Origin: Colletotrichum lupini
Taxonomy: Eukaryota; Ascomycota; Sordariomycetes; Glomerellales; Glomerellaceae
NCBI RefSeq assembly: GCF_023278565.1
Contig: NC_064681.1
Span: 992,001-1,056,000 of the forward strand
DNA length: 64,000 nucleotides
Direction of reading: 5' to 3'
In this document: piece after piece, positions 44,740 through 57,278 of the stretch
Layout of the letters: the number at the start of each line of letters is the position of its first letter
Position numbering within the stretch: position 1 is the first letter of the stretch
The notes under the pieces: model-generated
What the model saw: the letters and a program-made list of their open reading frames with translations, nothing else
What the model was told of the DNA's origin: nothing
Databases searched by the model: none
Translations under genes and position numbers: made by a program

Positions 44740-47514
44740 TCAGTTTTCCTCGTCATCTTCCTCAATCGGCGCCGGTGTCCGTCGCTCTGTACGTCTCTTT
44801 GGTCGTCGATGGCGTGAACTGCTAATGTTACTCGCCGAATCGTCGGGGGCCAGCTCAAAGTCGTCGCCTCCCCATTCGCTGTCACTATTGGCGTCGTAGT
44901 CGCCTTGCGCCCAGCTGGGCCGTTCGTAGCCTGATGACTGTGAGTTGCCGGAGCTCGGATTGGGCAGGACATCGATCCGCCGGCGGCTTTGAAGGCTGTG
45001 CATCAATCCTGCTCCACGGTTGCGCAACCCCGTGCGGACGACTTCGGCCCTTAGGTGAAGGGCTTCGAACGCATCCTCCAACGCCTCCATGCCCTGGTAG
45101 ATTTCTCGCTCCACCTCTGCCAAGACGGCCATTTCCATCTCTTCGTCTCGTGATACTGCCTGCTTGTTGGCCGCCGCGGATGATGCATTGCTCACAAAGG
45201 ACGCAGGAGTAGCGCCGCGAGAGTAGGCGGAGAATGGTGTAGTGTTGCGAGATGCTGAGAAGCCCGGCGTTCCTCGCACGCTAGGGCTCATGGTCCCTGG
45301 CCGAGAGGGGTAGTAACCGCTCGCAGGGGTGGCGCCACGGGACTCAGCTGTGGGAGTATCGTCGCCATCAGCTCCGGACCAGAGGAATCCGTCAAATCGT
45401 CCAGAAGTCAAAATCTCCCATTCTTGCGTGTTGATATCGGACATGGTGACAAGTAGATCGTGGGTGTGGGGGTTCTTGACGAGGTACATGGCAACCTCTG
45501 CGTCTCGGGGTACCTGTTGTAGTCGGTAAAGACGCTGTAGAGCCAAGCCGGCTCTGACAAGGAGGTCCGGGCGGGCGCGGTGCAAGGGTGTAGGAGCCCT
45601 TGTTGCCGGCTTCGGGTGATTAGAGCCAGCCAGAATCGCATTAAAATACGGCTGATCTTCCGGGTCCATGTTGGTGAGAATCGCAAACGTGAGTGTCTCA
45701 TCGTCTACATCTTGTGGCGGCGGCGCAGTGGTCTCTCCGCAGGTGTTGAGCCACTTATCCACAGCTCCCCTGACTTTCTTAGACTGTCTGAGGTAGTGCT
45801 CGCGGAACTCCTCGGCAATATCAGGGTCTATCTTGACCGGCGAGTCGGGTCGCGGTGGCAGCTCAGCTGACACTTCGGCAGCATTGGATCCCAAGCTGGC
45901 CAGGTCAAACGGTGGCCATTGCGGAAGATCGATGCGACCGCTAACCCATTCGAGGACCTCTCCCCAGCCGAGGCCACGATGTTGAATATCGGGGCCTCTT
46001 TCACACACGACACAAGTGCATCCATGCTCTGGAAGCTCTCTGGAAAAGACGTTTTCGAGGCGGTCTAGAAGGCGACGAGCCACAGATCGGTGGCCAGTCG
46101 CAACTGCTACGGAGCCGTTGCGGTTGAGAACCGAGTTGTACTGATCCAAGAGGTTGAAAAAGGGTGCGAACAAAGTCTGCGGGCCAACTAGGGGTGGGTT
46201 AGATGGCCGGGCGCCATTCTGGCGAGGTAGGACAGAGAGGAATGTTTTCGGGATTGGCTGGATCAGACCGCCGTTCTGTAAAAGGTAGTCCACCCGCGGT
46301 GCTTCCTGTACATCCAGGGCTGGAGGTGGTGGCGGGGGAGGAGGAGGTCCCGTTGGAGGAGGCATATCAGTCATTGGAGTGGCCGATGGTGTAATGTCGT
46401 TTTCGGGGTAAACCTGTGGAGGGGGGCCCGGAGGCTTGTCGTTCATGGCGAAGGGCGGTGGGAATGGTGGTGCTTGCGTAGGGGTTCTAGGAGATGAATC
46501 CTGCAGGCTTTCGGGAGACGAGTCGCCATCGTGATACTCTGCACGCCGGCCTTTCTTGCTCGAGGAGCTTCGCTTCGAGGAAGATCTAGAAGTGCTCGGC
46601 TTGATATTCAAGCTTTCCTGGACGCCAGGTGGGAACGCCGGCGACTTGACGTACGTTGCCTGGCTGCTAGTCTTTGACTTGAAGCTCACCCGGGACTTAT
46701 CGTCGGCTCTGGAGCCGGATCTCGAAAGACCACTGAGACGCGAGCTTGGCCTGTCTTCCCGGTCTCTCTTGGCAGTCTCGCCGCTAAGTCTCGAGCTCGA
46801 ACGCTCCTCGCGCACCTTCTTTGACGATTCCTCGGGGGTGGCAGATCGTCTCTTGCCCGACAAGTCGGTCTCGGGCGGACTAGGCGGCCTCGACTCCTTC
46901 TTGGACGAGCTTTTGCGCTGCTTGTCGGAATGATCGACGCTCTGGGAACGCTTGAGTTCGCTGTCGCCCAGATCGGTGGCTTCGGGGGTGAATGGATCGG
47001 CCCTTCTCGTAGCACCGACACCTGATCCTGAGACGTCCTCGCGACTATTGCGGACGGCCTCCTTGCTGTGGGCCTTGCTGAAGGTCGGGTAGGGAAGCGA
47101 GATGCGGTCAGTCGACGCCGGACCAGTCAGCGAGGTCCGAGACATTTCGGGAACGAGGTCGGTCATGGAAGAGGAGCGGTCGTGTCCGCGGTCTCTCTCT
47201 CGGTCGCGGTCTCGTTCTTCGCGGGTGCGGTGGCGGCGGTGGGAGTGGGAATGGACGTCACTGCCGAGGCCGCTGCCGTCGGCGATTTTCGATTTGGAGG
47301 AGCGGGAGCTCACGCGGTGGGATCGGTGTTCCCTGTCTCCCTTTTCTCTGTCGGACCTGCTGCTGCGCTCTGATTTGCTTCGAGAAGCCTTCTTTTCGGC
47401 CTTTTCACTTTTCTCGGCCTCCTTGCGCGGGCGCATATCCCCAAAGTCGGGGAGGGAGATTACTCGGCCATCAGCGTCGACATCGACCTCGACGTCACGA
47501 TCCTGGGAGGACAT
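44740..47514 (-). CDS. Large Ser/Arg-rich protein of unknown function
   Basis: Uninterrupted frame of 924 residues. The N-terminus (MSSQDRDVEVDVDADGRVI, then LPDFGDMRPRKE) is followed by about 300 residues rich in Ser, Arg, Lys, Glu and Asp (RS/RD repeats). A proline run lies near residue 390, then a more ordered central block (about 405-730) with LFAPFFNLLDQYNSVLNRNGS, CTCVVCERG (near 501) and TNMDPEDQPYFNAILAGSN. Next come GATPAS-type repeats, a short helical acidic segment (EMEMAVLAEVEREIYQGME), and a basic plus acidic tail ending EEDDEEN. The RS-rich head would suit a nuclear RNA-processing or chromatin protein, but this is inference. I do not recognise the central block. A GTGACG tandem repeat lies in the leader. 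Confidence 0.85.
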   Translation of the reverse strand: MSSQDRDVEVDVDADGRVISLPDFGDMRPRKEAEKSEKAEKKASRSKSERSSRSDREKGDREHRSHRVSSRSSKSKIADGSGLGSDVHSHSHRRHRTREERDRDRERDRGHDRSSSMTDLVPEMSRTSLTGPASTDRISLPYPTFSKAHSKEAVRNSREDVSGSGVGATRRADPFTPEATDLGDSELKRSQSVDHSDKQRKSSSKKESRPPSPPETDLSGKRRSATPEESSKKVREERSSSRLSGETAKRDREDRPSSRLSGLSRSGSRADDKSRVSFKSKTSSQATYVKSPAFPPGVQESLNIKPSTSRSSSKRSSSSKKGRRAEYHDGDSSPESLQDSSPRTPTQAPPFPPPFAMNDKPPGPPPQVYPENDITPSATPMTDMPPPTGPPPPPPPPPALDVQEAPRVDYLLQNGGLIQPIPKTFLSVLPRQNGARPSNPPLVGPQTLFAPFFNLLDQYNSVLNRNGSVAVATGHRSVARRLLDRLENVFSRELPEHGCTCVVCERGPDIQHRGLGWGEVLEWVSGRIDLPQWPPFDLASLGSNAAEVSAELPPRPDSPVKIDPDIAEEFREHYLRQSKKVRGAVDKWLNTCGETTAPPPQDVDDETLTFAILTNMDPEDQPYFNAILAGSNHPKPATRAPTPLHRARPDLLVRAGLALQRLYRLQQVPRDAEVAMYLVKNPHTHDLLVTMSDINTQEWEILTSGRFDGFLWSGADGDDTPTAESRGATPASGYYPSRPGTMSPSVRGTPGFSASRNTTPFSAYSRGATPASFVSNASSAAANKQAVSRDEEMEMAVLAEVEREIYQGMEALEDAFEALHLRAEVVRTGLRNRGAGLMHSLQSRRRIDVLPNPSSGNSQSSGYERPSWAQGDYDANSDSEWGGDDFELAPDDSASNISSSRHRRPKRRTERRTPAPIEEDDEEN

Positions 47515-50500
47515 GGCGGAGCATGGGTGCGTAGCCCGAGAGAGCTAGCCGAATTGCTTGTGCTTTGCTGCGGAGGTTTCTTCGAGTCGTAGTAGCAGTA
47601 GAGAAAGGTTGACTGTGACGGTGACGGTGACGGTGACGGGGTCGAGTCGAAAAGCCGTCGGCGCAACGAGTAAGAGGCAAGAAAGTTGACCGACAGCGAA
47701 GCTTGCCAAAGAGGGCGGTGGTGGGTAGGAAGGTTTCTGGGAGCCCAAAAGGCAAAGCGGACCGTGGTTCGAGGTCCAGGGTGGGATGGTTCAGTGTGTT
47801 TGAGTTCCAAGATGTCGAGAAAGCTGGCGGGAAGAAGGAAAAGGGAACCGAAGCAGGCAGGACCTGGTCTGGGGTTTTGCTCACCGACCCTCGTCGTCTT
47901 GAGCAAAGAGGGCGGGAGTTGTTACAAAACTGGGGAATTTCTGGAAAAATGCGCACCCCTGACCTGGACCGAACGGTAGGTGGCGGGGGGAGGATCCGTT
48001 TGGCTCTTCGTTTGCTGCGTCTAATGTTTGGAGCGTCAGGAATGATGCGCTTTAACTTTTTCGAGATGTCGTCGTTGTCGTCGGGTCGTGGAAGGAAATG
48101 GAAAATGATGCAAGAAGGACGAGAGAAGTAACGAGACGGGAGATGGATGGACGCTCCCAACCGAGGGAGTGAATGAGTGAGGTGCACACTTCACCTCCTA
48201 AGTCATGAGTGCAGGCCAAGCAAGGCCAGGCGGGAGGGATGAGTCCAAGGTAACGGGAGTGGAAAGACGGGCGGTTGCAAGCAGTTGACGAGCAACGCAG
48301 CCGAATGTGATTCGATCAGAGGGGCAGCACCCCCCCTGTAAGGCGTTGAAGGGAACTGCGGCGGGTTGGTTGGTACTTTGGGTACAGGTACAGGTAGGCT
48401 GGGCGGCCCACACCTGAGTCTCTACGTTACTGCATCTATGGGTATACGCTACCGCTTCTTGCGTGCCTTACAGCGTAAAAGCGAAGGAGGGGGTGGAGAA
48501 GAATAACGGGGAGATGGATGTCAAGGGAAGGCAGGCGAAGGGTGATTTAGAGTAGGGGAGTAGGCGGTGACACATGTCCTCCTGCAACGCATTATTCGGG
48601 CACTGATTCAGTTGAGAGAGGTGTCGAATGAGTGATTTGGTGAGGAGGTGTCCGTACGTTGAATTGTATGCAATACCTACCCACCCCACGTATTCCGTAA
48701 GGTAAGGTAAGGTAAGGTAGACCTGTGGCCAGAACCTGACGTGGCACCGGGCTGAGTTGCAACGAGTTGCGCCTGGACGTGGACGGCGACGCAATGGGAC
48801 TGTGGGAGGGAAGTCCCTTGGGGATCCACAACGGGCACTGCCAGAAGCTCGGGCCACACCCATCACTTTCATTGGTAGATTCCATCAGCCAGTGTCCCTC
48901 CGTCAAGAAACCGTTCCTCCACACGGTACAGAACCAGTGTGCGAAGCGGGCAAGACGTACCGTTTCAGAAGCGAACGAGAGCTCGGTATCGCACCGTGTG
49001 ACATCCTCTTTGCCCATCAGCTCCCGCGCATAGTAAACATCGGACATGATCTGCCTACCCTTACCTTGGCACCTTGGATTGGCAGACCAGCACGTTCCTC
49101 GAGGATTTAGCATCGTGGCTGACGTGCAAATGGACGAAGCCATTCGGCATCGTACACAGACGTAAGGAAAAGTATTCACCTACTCAAGCAGGCGGCGTGC
49201 CTAGAGTGCCTGGCTCAACGATAAACCAGAAAGTGGCTGGACTGTCTCAATTCAAGCAATGGTCGAACATCAAACCACTTCTCTACGTAAGGTCGCGGTG
49301 GTAGGTACGCAACTAGTCTCGAATAACCTCGAGCAAGAATGGTCTGAATAGGCCCGCTATCGACCCGAGTTTCGTCTCGAAGCACCTCGCTTTTCCTCCG
49401 TCATAGCTGCAAAACTGTCTCTTGCTTCACATCATCTCGGAAAGCAAACGCACAAGATCATGCCTGCCTATACCGCACAAAGTCGCCGTCACAGTGCTCC
49501 GTGAGAGAGACATTGCTGCCTCAAATAGAAATGCCCATGTCTCACGTACCTGACTATCTTACCTTAGACTCGCCGGACTACCTACATGTACCACTTACTT
49601 ACCTTTAGCACCAACACATAAAGTACCTAAAGTACCTACGCCGATACACTTTCCATCCAACAAACTCGATGAACCAACCTAACCATCAAACATCCATATT
49701 GCACCCAAAGACAGACTGGCAGAGTAAGGCAACTAGAATGCTTCCCAAAATAAACCCCATCCTGGCCCAACCAACCTACACTACTACTTTACCACCCCTC
49801 CTCCCATGTATTGATACCCTTCCACCCTTTCCCTCCCCCCCTCCTCTCCTGTAACGAACGGCGCGCGAACCCGCCGTCCATCGGGCACCAACAAACGAAC
49901 CGCATGTGTGCAGAGTCCCGTCGAGCTGTCTCTCGCACCAATCACCGCCCCGCCCAGCGAATAAGCGCCCGGGCCATGCATCCTCGTGCTTTTCTCTCGC
50001 GCACCACACCACCATGAATCAATCAATCAATCAACCCACCATCACCTGTATGCCATTATCCGAGGTTGTTTGAGGTAGGTAGGCGTAGCTACTTGATCTT
50101 GAAGTGTCTACGGAGTAGTTGTTGGTCCTTGTAAGCATATCTTATCTGGTACCGTCCACGTTTTGATGGTCGCTCGTTTCACCGTCACATCCAGTACAGA
50201 TCGATCCCATGGAGCAGTATCATTCAAGTATCGTTCCATTCCACTATTCAGCCATACCTGGGTAAGAGTAATGTGTTATCCAACTCTCCAACCCTAGCCA
50301 ACTATATGGTGCCAAATAGCCATCTCTCTTGTGTAAAAATAACTCGTAAAAATTCATCATCAAACAACTTTTTCATCCCAAGTCTGTCTTTGAAGTCTCA
50401 ACTCCGATGTATATATATCCACCCAATTTTTTTGCGCTTTGAGAAGAGGTCTACGCGCATGTACGCTCTATGCCGTATAAATCACACTTATATCGCCCAT

Positions 50501-50527
50501 TGATGAAAGTCTACAAAACATTTGCGT
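47515..50527. other. Intergenic region (3 kb)
   Basis: Contains the leader and promoter of the Ser/Arg-rich protein gene (to about 48.4 kb) and the 3' flank of ATP sulfurylase (about 50.0-50.5 kb). Between them are microsatellite-like tracts, for example (GGTAA)n near 48700-48720 and CTACCT/ACCT motifs at about 49560-49640. Small frames here lack coding support. Confidence 0.45.
47615..47638. repeat. (GTGACG)4 tandem repeat
   Basis: Four head-to-tail copies of a 6-nt unit, about 100 nt upstream of the ATG (47514) of the minus-strand Ser/Arg-rich gene, so probably in its 5' UTR. Confidence 0.9.
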
Positions 50528-52730
<2,203 letters not shown>

Positions 52731-53077
52731 CTAGACGATGCTTAGAGAGGAAGAGAGAGAACACACAACGAATTGAGCCTGCAGCTTCTCGTTGTAAAGG
52801 GAATATTGGGTATAAAAAGGTAGATGGGAGGGGATTCACGGATGAAGTAGAAGAGACAGGAGAACAAGCGGGAGAGGGAATCTGGCGAGGAGACGGGCGA
52901 GGGCAAAGGTGTCTTTTATTCTCCTCAGACACACAGACAGAAGGACAGAGACAAAGTGAGAGAATTGTCGCTCGTTCCCGGCGTCAAGTCGGCCTTGCGT
53001 GTGTTGCTGAGGTGCGCTGCTGGTGCTGTACGGATACCCCGTTGCCCAAGGTAAAAATTGGAGGCTGTTTAGTTCAA

Positions 53078-53087
53078 ATGACGTGAT
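53078..53087. promoter_or_regulatory. Possible Cys3/MetR-type sulfur-control site upstream of met3
   Basis: ATGACGTGAT matches the Neurospora CYS3 consensus ATGRYRYCAT at nine of ten positions and lies about 420 nt upstream of the met3 ATG. Fungal sulfate-assimilation genes are known to be induced by this bZIP regulator under sulfur limitation. It is one weak match and could be chance. Confidence 0.35.
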
Positions 53088-53220
53088 CGCTACCTTGCAC
53101 ATGTACCCTCCTTGGCGGCGTGCCATGTACTCTTAATTACCAATGTTGGCTCTTTGTAGCCCTCTCTGCCGCAGTCAGCCACGACTAAGTCATGTTCGCC
53201 ACGATAAGTTACCGTAAGGT

Positions 53221-53240
53221 CCCATCCCATCCCATCCCAT
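53221..53240. repeat. (CCCAT)4 short tandem repeat
   Basis: Four copies of a 5-nt unit in intergenic sequence upstream of met3. No function inferred. Confidence 0.9.
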
Positions 53241-54831
53241 GCCGTCCGAAAAGAGACTGGGTCGCGGTGCGTAGCCGCGGAAAAAGTCTGCTCTTCTCCA
53301 TGCTGTTGCATGTCTGACCCGGAGACTGACCCTGGGAGATCCATGAAGCCGTGGGGTCGCTGTTTTGCAATGTCGCGGCTCGGTGTTCCGGCATCTTTTT
53401 GGCGTCGGGACGGGTATTGGTAATAACCTACTCCAGGTCTGACAGAACACCTCAACCCAGCCTGACCACCCCATGTTTACATTGCGTCGAAGAGGAAAGC
53501 AGAGGCTTCTTGGAATAGCGTAGAAACTTGCGATACCAGCGCAATGAGTTCTTCGTCAAGGGTCCTCGTCGGTGGTATGGCGCAACGAAAGATTGCCAAT
53601 TCAAAGTACCCCGCCAAATGTGGCTTGATAAGCCCCGATATCAATCATCAGGGACCCTGCGCCACGTTCTACCCTCGTCCCGACTCCCGACAACGCGCCA
53701 TTGCAAGACAATTTCGTGCCAGAAGCTACAGGACAAGCCGCAGAGACGTTGTCAAAGTTGCAATTCCTGCCTCATCTGGCGTGCTGGCGCCCAGCCTCTT
53801 GGCTTAGACTAGACACCTGTAACCTCACCTTGAAGAGCTCGCCAACAGAAGGGCTGAGAATACCAAGCGTCTTCCGCCCTTGGCTACTCTTGGCGCCCTA
53901 TCAACGTCCAAGACTCGAGACGTATGTCAAATCTGTATTGTAGAAGACCGTGATGGCCTCTTGCGCGCCATTCAGATTGTCACGATGGCGACATGCCGCT
54001 CTTTGCAGAACTTCCGTTGTGTTTCTTGGCACATGTCGTTCCAGACTAGAAGTCATTGAACGTGCTACAGAACGGTATGCTGGCCAGTCCAACGTGGACC
54101 CGATCCTTTGGATAGGCTTTTGACAGCAGCTTATCTAAAAGCTTGTAGATCTCGTACAAGAATATCGTGTCTCGACTTGGACCGTTTCGATCTCTTTGCT
54201 ACGAAGTGCAATCGGTCAGCTCGGTGAGGGTGGTGGGGTAGCCCCGACGTCCGCGTCGATCGGCTGCGCGGTTGTCGGTTGCCGGCCCCCGGCTGCCGGC
54301 TGCGGGGTTAGCCCGATGTCGCTTGACACACCGAGATCCCTTGCTCCAGCTCTTTCTCTATGCCGTGGACATTGATGACATTCCGTGTCCACTCCTTGGC
54401 CGCCATGCTCCACCGCCAGCCAAGTTCCCGAGACTAAGTTCCTGAAGATCTATGGCTCCGGAACTTCATTGGCTATTCGTTGTGGTGGATATTCTTCTTC
54501 GCGGAATCTTGTCGCCATGGAGTTTCGCCCACTCAATTCCACAATACTGAGCGTAGATCATCGAGAAGTGAAAACTCGGATATCCTATGACGCCAGAGGT
54601 ACGATAGAGGCTAGATTCGTAAGGATCCAGTGTTCAGGTTGTCCCTCTTTGGGGAATTTCTGTTAGTAAAACCTCGCGTTTCTCCCCCCAGTTTTGGTTT
54701 CGTTGAAGTTGTCTGATTGGATTTTATGGTCATTGGATGCAACTGTCCGAATAAATACTCGTGCCGTTTTTTATTCTTCTGCGTTTAGCCATAAAACCCT
54801 TCCAAGCTTGAACTGTACACTTGCAAGCCTT

Positions 54832-55200
54832 TCAAAGGGACAGAATACCCTTAAGTGAAGATGTCCTTCGACAAGTTTCATCACACCACACAAAGGCCTC
54901 CACGTAGGATTCTTGCGCTGACGCGATCGCCAGCACCTTCGGATACACCACTAGCACGCCTCCAGGTCCAAGTGCTCTAGTTCGAGGTTTCACATGCCGA
55001 GAATGATCTCTCCGTCCTCCAGATACGAGAACTTCGACGAACCAGGGACGAGCGAGCTTCTTCGCTTTCTTTGATGCCTTGCCATTACTCATTTCGTCAA
55101 TCAAGATCAAACCATCATTGGTCGTGACCTCATCACGCTTCGCTGGAGCGTTCATACGTATTCCCATAGCATTGATGAGACTTCTCTGGCGGTAGCAATG
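54832..55200 (-). pseudogene. Possible relic of a HET-domain (heterokaryon incompatibility-type) gene
   Basis: The minus-strand translation contains LINAMGIRMNAPAKRDEV, which resembles the HET-family motif around IDAICINQ...ER...QV, followed about 25 residues later by LARPWFVEVLV, resembling RPWFxRVWVVQE. Several expected residues are changed, the spacing is too short, and neither flank can be joined into a longer protein. If correct, this is a degraded fragment. The match is by eye only and is weak. Confidence 0.2.
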
Positions 55201-56366
55201 GTATTGATGCCGACGGCTGAGTATGTGTTCAGACTGAGCGAACTGGTACCTGGCGCTCACATATTGGCGCTGTTAAGTTTTCGAAAAGGAGCAGCGCAAT
55301 CCCTTCTCAAAACAGTCGGCTATTGTAGTTTCAACGAGGTCAATGGTATCTGGGTTCGTATGCTTCTGGTGGTTTTGGAACGCATACCGCCTGGCGATGC
55401 AGTCCGATATCAATATTCAATCCATCGACTCCGTGGCTCCACGAGTAAAAGCTCGCGGAGACCGGTTTTGCAGTCAGTCAACTGTGGCGAGGAATACTCT
55501 CCTTCATTTATGAGAGGATTCCTGTCATTGGAGCAAATTGAAGCAGAGCATATAGGCAATTGGCCAAGTTTGCGGCCCTGCCTGATGCCCCTTGAACGAT
55601 ATTGATAAGGCTGCTGGACACAACGGGCTTTAGCCGTGCTGGTAATGGGTGCAATGCAGCAGTGCAGCTCCTGAACGAAATGTTCTGCTCGCCAGAATTC
55701 TCAAGTCGCCTAGCGGTCATCTGGACTCGAGCTAGCAATTGCAGGAACGACGAAAACCCAAGCTTCGGCCTCTTCCTGTGATTCGAAAAGAGACAGAGCA
55801 GCCTAGCATGAAAGAATGAACGTTGGATGACTCGACCGTATATGAGACTCGATGCTCGTCCAGATACCCTTCAACCAGATTCGAGAGCCGGCTAAGCGAA
55901 TGGCCATTTTCTTTGTATGGTGTCTGGGTTGTTGCAAAGTGATGAAGTCATAGTTCCGCGCCGTCTCTTCGCGAATTCAACATTCCTGTGTCTCAAAGCC
56001 ACCGCTAGGCAAATGGGGTGTTGCTAAGCAGGGGGTTTGCCGACCGAGAAGTCAGCCGGTACCAGCATTTCTTGACTGTGAATCTCGATGCCAACTTTTT
56101 TTCCATCGAAGGATTTCGTGGCAGAAAGGGTAGATCGGCTGGACCTGTCCATCATTCCATGGAGCTGTATCGACGCAGTGTGCCGTCTGGACTCGAGGCG
56201 GCTCTAGGGCAAGCCGCCCCGGAGGTTTGCACCTCTTAGACGCTTCAGAATGTAGCCAGACCTCGTGGCAGAAGTACTTCTGACCAATGGTGATGCAGCA
56301 CGAGGGAGATGGAGTCGAGTTGCAGACCAGTGGTCGGGAGATGGACACGCAGATCTGCGGTGAGTG

Positions 56367-57209
56367 TTAGCTTAAAAACGTTTGGCAGCAGGGGGGTGGG
56401 ATATCCCGGCTCGTTTGGGAGAGAAAAGGCTTGGATTGGCGGATTTGGTGCTGGGCATCGTTGGCAAGCTTCTCGCGTGGCTGGGGATGGACGTCGAGTG
56501 GAATGGGTTTCCCGCCGTGGTGGAGTACGATGGGGTCTTGTTTCTCGAATGGCGAACGCAACGGTTGAGGATTCGGGAGACGCTGCTCCCGCCTAATAGT
56601 TCTTGATGTCTTGCTCTTGAAGAGTACTTGGAACGGATATTCGTTGGCAACGGAGCGGTAATCTTTGAAAAATGCCAAAGATGGCCTGATGCGCACGTGG
56701 ATCCGTGATATGCCTGGCACGCCGCACTCCGGACTAAGGCGGCAAAGACGGGGTTGAATTGTCTTGGACGCCGAGGCTTTGGGAAGCCGCAAGCTGCGTT
56801 TATGTCGGTAGCGTCCCGGATCAGCGGTGGTTGAATACCTAGGTAGCTCGCCATTGACGATTTGGGGGGCTGGTTTCAGACCAAGACGAACTCTTTGTGT
56901 ACTCCGTACGAGCACAAATATGTGAGTGACGAAATGATTGTAACGAGTCCAAGTCGACCATGGATGCAGTTCATTGGAATTGGCTTGCGGTCGGACAGAG
57001 CTTCTGAGTAGGGGTGAGAAATCGGTATTTTGACAATCTAAAGAGAGAAAGTTGCCCCACGCAACCTCAGTTGAAGCAGAAATACGGAGCAAGAGAAGAG
57101 TCCGATGTAGACTCGGTCTTTCGATGATTGATGGCTGGAGGATGGAAGCGAAAGAAGATCGCGGCGCGGCCGAAGCATGGGCCAACGGCCAGGTCAGAGC
57201 TCTTCCCAT
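56367..57209 (-). CDS. Hypothetical ORF, 280 codons, doubtful
   Basis: Long open frame on the minus strand with no domain, signal peptide or membrane segment; composition is rich in Arg, Ser and Pro. A plus-strand frame across the same DNA (56382-56606) reads GLADLVLGIVGKLLAWLGMDV, which looks equally protein-like. At most one is real, and both may be remnants of a decayed gene. Confidence 0.18.
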   Translation of the reverse strand: MGRALTWPLAHASAAPRSSFASILQPSIIERPSLHRTLLLLRISASTEVAWGNFLSLDCQNTDFSPLLRSSVRPQANSNELHPWSTWTRYNHFVTHIFVLVRSTQRVRLGLKPAPQIVNGELPRYSTTADPGRYRHKRSLRLPKASASKTIQPRLCRLSPECGVPGISRIHVRIRPSLAFFKDYRSVANEYPFQVLFKSKTSRTIRREQRLPNPQPLRSPFEKQDPIVLHHGGKPIPLDVHPQPREKLANDAQHQIRQSKPFLSQTSRDIPPPCCQTFLS

Positions 57210-57261
57210 TAGAGTAGTCAGGTACGTACCGCTCTGCCCAGAACAGCAAGCTGCTTTTCCC

Positions 57262-57278
57262 TACCTTACCTTAGGTAA
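57262..57278. repeat. Palindromic CCTTACCT-T-AGGTAAGG
   Basis: An 8-nt inverted repeat around a single central T, made from the same ACCT/AGGT units that occur as short tracts elsewhere in the intergenic DNA of this window. Coordinates are accurate to about two bases. Confidence 0.7.
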
